Shown here: piece by piece, positions 58,499 to 64,000 of the stretch
How positions within the stretch are numbered: the stretch's first letter is position 1
How the letters are laid out: every line of letters begins with the position of its first letter
Source of the DNA: Beta vulgaris subsp. vulgaris
Taxonomy: Eukaryota; Streptophyta; Magnoliopsida; Caryophyllales; Amaranthaceae
Length of the DNA: 64,000 nt
Direction of reading: 5' to 3'
NCBI RefSeq assembly: GCF_026745355.1
Contig: NC_079207.1
Span: 35,999,430 to 36,063,429 of the forward strand
Notes under the pieces: generated by a model
What the model was told of the DNA's origin: nothing
Seen by the model: the letters and a program-made list of their open reading frames with translations, nothing else
Databases searched by the model: none
Translations under genes and position numbers: made by a program

Positions 58499-59525
58499 GA
58501 GAACGTATTGTGTCGGACTCGTCCGACCATAATATTTGGTCGGACGACTTTCAGGTGGTTCCAATTTTTTTTCAGTTAGTCTTAATTTTTTTTCAGGTAG
58601 TCTTAATTTTTTTTCAGGTAGTCTTCATTTTTTTTTCAGGTAGTCTTCATTTTGTTTTCAGTTAGTCTTCTTTTTTTTTCAGTTGGTTTTTTGTACTTTC
58701 AGTTAGACTTACTTTGGGTTTCAGTTGGTCTTTATTCTTTTTCAGGTAGTCTTCATTTTTTTTCAGGTAGTCTTCATTCTTTTTCAGGTAGTCTTCATTT
58801 TTTTTTCAGGTAGTCCAACTGAAAAAAAAAACAAAGTCCAACTGAAACAAAACAAAGTCCAACTGAAAGAAACACAAAGTCCAACTGAAAGAAAACAAAG
58901 TCCAACTGAAACAAAACAAAGTCCAACTGAAAAACAAAACACTAACCTCTTCTTTCTCTCACTTTCTCCTTCTTCTTCATTCCTCTTAGCTGATTTTTTT
59001 CTTCTTTGTTAGATTATGAAATTATTGCAGCTCACTTCAACTTCAAGTTAAACAATTAATGGCGACCCTAGATATTCCAGTTTCATTGCAATTATGTTTT
59101 TGAGGAATTGAACTGTTTGTATCTCGAGGTTACAAAGTTTGCTTCTGTTTGTTGACTCCGGCATCTCCTTTTTTTGCGATGAAGACTGCCCGCTATCCGA
59201 GCATTCACGCGATGACGGCATATGCGGGATCCCTCCCACCAAAAAAAACCCCAACAAACTTAAATAGTTTTCTTCTTGTGGCAGTTTATAAAATCTTGGA
59301 TTTTAAAAATATGTTATGTGTTGAATGAATTGTTAAGATTGTTTTTTGTTTTTCAACATTTAGATGATTGGGTGCCCAAGAAATCTTATGTTATTTGCGT
59401 TTTGCTGAAGAAGAAGAAAGAGGAGAGAGAATGTGACCTAAAAAGTGAAGCAGAGAGAAGATGTATTGGGCTCAGCCCGTCTGACAGTAAACAATACGTC
59501 AGACGGTCTGACCCAATACTTTCAC
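58499..59525. mobile_element. MULE (1027 bp) with TACATAATT target duplication and inverted tandem array
   Basis: TACATAATT flanks both sides (58490-58498, 59526-59534). Termini GAGAACGTATTGTGTCGGAC and, inverted, GTGAAAGTATTGGGTCAGAC align. Inside, 58545-58830 holds about twelve ~21 bp units of TTTTTTTCAGGTAGTCTTCA, then about six inverse units (AAAGTCCAACTGAAA) to about 58940. An ATG at about 59059 opens a short frame (MATLDIPVSLQLCF) with no known match. No transposase is present. Confidence 0.88.
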
Positions 59526-59534
59526 TACATAATT

Positions 59535-59853
59535 ATATAAGGTAAAATAACTAAAAGATAAGCAAAAAAGGAAACAAATAACCAAAAACTTTATCACACG
59601 CTTAACTTGCATGCGCTAAAAATATTTTTCTTTTTCTTTTTAAATTTTTTTTTCTCTCTTTCTTTAAATCTTTTTCCTTTTTTTGTAAATCTTTTCTGAT
59701 TTTCTTTTAAGAAAATATCTTCAACTATTAAATTAACTGCTTGGATTATAATTTGTAAACTTAGGCCCAATATATAATTTGGGCTAGAATTTATTTGTAA
59801 ACCCCATAATATATCATAAAAGCTTATATAAAACCTTTATAATTAATAATATA
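59535..59853. other. Spacer, probably the remaining 5' part of the minus-strand LTR
   Basis: T-rich and AT-rich DNA with no gene. An LTR boundary could not be fixed here. Confidence 0.35.
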
Positions 59854-60112
59854 CTCCCTCTGTTTTTTTTTATCTTTCTCACTTGGAATCTTGACATTAT
59901 TCATGCATAGAGAGAATCTTCTCAAGTGTTCTCAATTTATAAGAAAAAACATAGTCATGTGGGGTCTTGTTTGATTCGTCTCAATTAGTACTTTATTAAT
60001 ATTCAATCATTATAATTTTTACTAATATATAATGAAAGATATTTAAGTTTTAAAACGTGCATTGGAAGACGCGCACTGAAAAGTAAGAATGATAAAAAAA
60101 AAACAGAGGGAG
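59854..60112. mobile_element. Stowaway MITE (259 bp)
   Basis: CTCCCTCTGTTTTTTTT at the left and AAAAACAGAGGGAG at the right, with TA duplicates at 59852-59853 and 60113-60114. Confidence 0.92.
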
Positions 60113-60179
60113 TACCTCTTTAATAAATAAAATCCTTTTAAAAATTAAAATTAATAACTTACGAAAAATACGAAAATTA

Positions 60180-61442
60180 CACTTTATCTGGATAGTTGGG
60201 CACTTGAGATTGTGATGCTGGAATGTGACCTTTAATTGCCTTCACCTTAAGTGAGTTTTGACGATAACGCACTTATTTTGACTGCATGCTTGAATTGATT
60301 AGAGTGTGAGGATTCATTCTTGCTCATGGATTTGTTTCTATATCCAGTCTCTTCTTGTGTGTTAGTTCCTCTCAAGCGTTCCGAACTTGATTTTGGCAAG
60401 GTACTTGTTAACATTTGGCATCATTTTCATATGATGTGATAGAGGCGTTCTTTTAAAATGATTCTTAAGCCCTGGATTTGATTTTCACGCTGATTCTTTT
60501 TCCACTCTAGCCCTGCTGAGCCTAATGAATTTTCTGGTTATTAAACCACATTACAAGCCTTGAGCCCTATGTTCGATTACTATCCCAACTAGCTTGGGGG
60601 AGCATTAGCTTAGGATGACATTGTGATGATAAGTTGGTATTGGTGGTTCGTTGAAAAAATATCAATTGCAAGTTCAAAGGTTTGAAGAAAAAGAAAAAGA
60701 AAGAAAAGAAATGTGTTTGCAAGTTCAAAGGAGAGTACAAAAGTGTGAAAAGTTGAAAAAGTGCATTTATTCCTTTTTTTTCATTCACATTGTTCTGAAA
60801 AGAAAACAAAAATATATCATGAGAAAGTGAACTGAAAACAAAAGTTTGATATGTGTTTGGTGATTTTTCATAGTGGGATGATGTTTTGGATGTGTGTTGA
60901 TGTCTTGGGAGTTATTTTAGACTTCACTTGGTCCTGATTATTAGCGTTTATTGGTCCCCTTTCTTGCCTCTACCATCACATTCCCTAAATATTTTCCCTA
61001 CCTTAACCCAAGCCCCATTACAACCTAAAAAGGACCTCTTGAGCATGTGTTCTTTGTTTGATTGATACAAAGTCAAATTGCCAAAGTTAAAGAGTACACT
61101 CGCTACTTGAGTTGACATGATTAGGATGAGTGGCAATATTACCTTTCTAAACACATGAGAGTGTGAGTGGGTAGAGTAATTATGGTTGAGTTGGTGAGTG
61201 TTCGGACACATTTATTGCCTGCCACAAAAAAAAATTTGAGAAGAGTGACACCTTGGTGAATACCTTTTCGACATTTGCATGTCATATAAGACAGCCGCAT
61301 TTGATTGGTGGGTAGAGTGATTTTTGAGCTTTATAAAAGCTTTTTATATCTCTGTTTTCATATATAAAGGGGTGAAGCAAATATGTTCATGTTCATGTCA
61401 TGGTTTTGCTTAGGGACAAGCAAAAGGTTAGTTGGGGGATTT
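60180..61442 (+). mobile_element. Non-coding 3' internal region of a Tat-like Ty3/gypsy element (relic)
   Basis: No protein is encoded. Segments such as TACCTTAACCCAAGCCCCAT and CTTAGGGACAAGCAAAAGG are typical of the region between pol and the 3' LTR in plant Tat-type elements. A polypurine tract (GTTGGGGGAT, 61431-61440) ends the region. The assignment is from recalled sequence style. Confidence 0.5.
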
Positions 61443-62571
61443 TGATGTGTCTATTATATATATAAATTATTTACTCCAATTCCCTTAGTTTTTATAGTCG
61501 ATTTGAGCTCTTTTGAGCTCGATTTCTGTGTGATTTGATATGTTTGGATTTGTTTATGTGTATAAGATGTTTTGGTGCAGATTAGGTGTTTATATTAGTG
61601 CCTTTATTTAAGTTGCGGAACGGAAGTCCTATGGTCACATAAGGCACAGAGAAGATCCGAAAGATTGCACAAGTGATTCGTACAAGATTACAAGGAAAAG
61701 AACGAGAAATTACTCTCGCCTGGTCGACCTGGCGATTTGGCCAGACCGGGCGAGCCACGAAATTCAGTAGGCACCAAGTCTTATTCGCCCATCTTATATT
61801 ATGCGTTTTTAGGTTTAAACACATAGTCTTTTTTTTTCTAGCTTTGTATTAACTCTTGCCTTTGAAGATTATAAAGATCATTGATTTCATTTTTCATTGT
61901 TCTTCAATAATTCAGTATTCTTCTTTTCTTTGTTTAATTTGATGAATTATTCTACTTGCGTTATGTTTATTGTGTTTATCATTATCATGAGTGAGTAGTA
62001 TTTTTTTTAGGGCTTAGAGAGGGAAGCCATGTTTGTACCTTTTTTTTATTGTGGTTTAAAGTTCTTTGATATTTGGATTGAATTAGAGTATTTCCTATTG
62101 ATTTGTTCTGCTTGTTTAATTCATGTAATTACGCAATATCATGAGTTATGTTTAGCTAATAGGAGTTAGAATTGAAAGATCATCTTTATTAGAGGCTTTT
62201 TACAATAGGTAGGTTTGATTATGCTGAGCGACCATACTGGCATATGTTGATCTAATAGTTGTTAAGGTCCAACCGTAGGATTAACGAAATACTCTAATTA
62301 TTCGAACCTCAATCGTCCAAGTATTGTTGAATTATATTGTAGTGATTAGAATCGGTATAAGCATGGTGGACCGATCGATTGCCCTAGGTTTTTAATTATT
62401 TGATAAACTTTCATCTTTTGTGTTCTAGCTTATTCTAGTTTAGTTGTTAATTATTCAATCAAATTCCTCTTTTGAAGTAGTTAAATAATTGAGCACAAAT
62501 CTATAGAACTCCTCTCCATGTGGATCGACCCGTATTTGCCAGCTTTCGCTAAACAAACGCCGTACATTGCA
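61443..62571 (+). mobile_element. Probable 3' LTR of the Tat-like element
   Basis: It starts TGATGTGTC right after the polypurine tract. Near the end, CATGTGGATCGACCCGTATT matches the style of plant Tat LTR ends. The right border at TTGCA (62571) is provisional. Confidence 0.5.
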
Positions 62572-62840
62572 GTATATATTTTAAAACCCATCAAACAGAC
62601 GACGCATAGTGTTCATGGTGATGCGTGCCACACATTGGTCCTGCGCCATGCAACACAATTCTTATCATGTGTTTATGATTTTCCTATAAAAAACCTCATT
62701 CCATTAGGTTCGGGACAAGCTTTCATACATTTTTTTCACGACACTTGCCTACAGACTTTTCGTATGCTTCCAACAAAGAATATCACTCCAAATACTCTCT
62801 CAAACACTACAAGCACATATTTTTAAATACTCCAATGTCC
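62572..62840. other. Unassigned DNA
   Basis: An open frame starting in the LTR crosses this region, but it has no recognisable domain and is not supported as a gene. Confidence 0.4.
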
Positions 62841-63960
62841 AATGCAATCTCCATTCAAGCTTTGGAATTGATCCTCCTACTAACATCAATCAAGATCCAT
62901 GCATAGCATATTAACATAGATTCTTAAACCCTAGAAAATAAAAACTACTCAAACATGTAATAGAGAATCAAATCCAAATCTACAAAGAAAAGCATAATCA
63001 AAGAAATCAATGAAAGAAGTAAATAGAACTCATGAATTAATGAAAAAAAAAAGAGAAACTAGGGCTTGCAACTAAAGCTACAAAGAAAAAGAAGAAGAAA
63101 GCTAAACTATGAATAAACTAACGTGAGAGGAGAGAGGAGTGGTTCCTCGTCTAATTAATACTCCCTGTGTTTTTTTTTTTTTGTTCTTCCTACTTGTAAT
63201 CTTGATACTATTTACAATTATATATAATCTTTTAAATTCTTTTGAATATATATTAAAAAATACAATCATGTGGGGCTTTGATTGTTTCGTCTTAATGATA
63301 CTTTATTAATATTCAATCGTTATACATATTACTAAGATGTAATGGAAGATATCTAAGGTCAAATAAGTGTATTGAAAAATGTGCACAATTAAGGTAGGTA
63401 AAACAAAAGAAAGTTACAAGTTAAGGAAAGTTGAATAAATCATTAAATGGGCGTAATTAGTGATCCTCGTATACGTGTACCAGATTCCAGCAAAAACAGT
63501 TCGACATTCCGGAAGGCATAAGTCCTTCACTAGAAGTCTTAAGTCTTTGCGGGGCGTGCGATCTATTGTTGGAAGCTCTTCAAGTCTAGTTTTCGAATCC
63601 GCTGGAATTATTCAATTTTAAGAAACACATCAAAATTTATATATGGTAAGAAGAGTAGACTTGACTCCTTTTCCACATTTCTTCTAATGATTTTTCACTT
63701 TGTTTTCACTCAAACTTGTATCATAGGATATTCAAACGATGCTTATGCAATGCATATTCTTTCCAAATGCTCCTATTCCTCAAGTTAATCTAATCATACT
63801 CCAAATATGTTCTCATTACCTAAATTTCATCAAAAATACGAAAACATACCAATTAGGAGTAAAATAGCATAACTTAAGAATATGAATCTAAATATGCAAC
63901 TAAATGCTCTAGAATGCAACCTAAATGAACCTAAAAACTATATATAAATATGACGTATCA
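62841..63960 (-). mobile_element. Probable minus-strand LTR of a second Tat-like element, split by a Stowaway
   Basis: Read on the minus strand it begins TGATACGTCATATTTATATA at 63960 and later contains TTTCTAGGGTTTAAG and T-rich stretches typical of Tat LTRs. A Stowaway fragment (63161-63415) lies inside. The inner border is uncertain. Confidence 0.45.
63161..63415. mobile_element. Decayed Stowaway MITE
   Basis: CTCCCTGTG plus a T run at the left, and an interior (CATGTGGGGCTTTG, TACTTTATTAATATTCAATC) shared with the 59854 copy. The right terminus has decayed. Confidence 0.65.
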
Positions 63961-64000
63961 GCGACATGCTTAGAACCCGACCCGACCTATCATTTGATCA

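Noticed and set aside
62518..62826. 102-codon frame at the Tat-like LTR end
   Set aside because: It starts inside the LTR, has no domain, and crosses an element border.

Overview
This is plant nuclear DNA from a eudicot. The evidence is a spliced plant lipid phosphate phosphatase gene with GT-AG introns, plus plant-type Ty3/gypsy chromovirus, Tat-like, L1-type LINE, CACTA, MULE, Stowaway and Tourist-like elements. The AACTG-rich Tourist-like elements recall Caryophyllales genomes, but that is only an impression. There are no bacterial genes, operons or CRISPR arrays. Almost everything except one gene is transposable-element sequence, often nested.

Region by region. 1-14492 is a homogeneous tandem array with a ~1400 bp period. 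The repeat unit is an LTR retrotransposon without coding capacity (LTR ~710 bp, internal ~689 bp). Neighbouring units share one LTR, giving ten internal domains and eleven LTRs, the first of them cut by the window edge. 15907-16862 is the 3' end of a decayed CACTA transposon. 17379-28149 is a complete but broken Ty3/gypsy chromovirus of Tekay/Del type, with 2.5 kb LTRs and a perfect 5 bp target duplication. 29045-34636 is a cluster of non-autonomous DNA transposons: a CACTA with AGT duplications, three Tourist-like elements filled with an AACTG microsatellite, a Stowaway, a long foldback element and a 0.93 kb MULE.

34880-43048 is the only clear host gene. It is LPP2-like, with seven coding exons, 317 residues and all three PAP2 catalytic motifs; its last intron is 5.55 kb. 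A solo LTR (43464-44053) lies about 0.4 kb behind it. 44500-49203 is a near full-length minus-strand LINE with an intact ORF1, a broken ORF2 and a 15 bp target duplication, inserted next to a Tourist-like end. 50386-53366 is a minus-strand solo LTR that splits an older gypsy-type ORF fragment.

53743-59853 is a nest around another minus-strand LTR. It contains a MULE (54591-55657) with a 9 bp duplication and its empty site preserved nearby, a large inverted repeat enclosing a strand-skewed C-rich then G-rich block, and a second MULE (58499-59525) carrying a head-to-head tandem array. The right edge holds two Stowaway elements and Tat-like LTR relics facing in opposite directions.

The elements do not form a pathway. 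The layout records successive insertion. The strongest candidate for something unusual is the LTR-sharing tandem array at the left edge.
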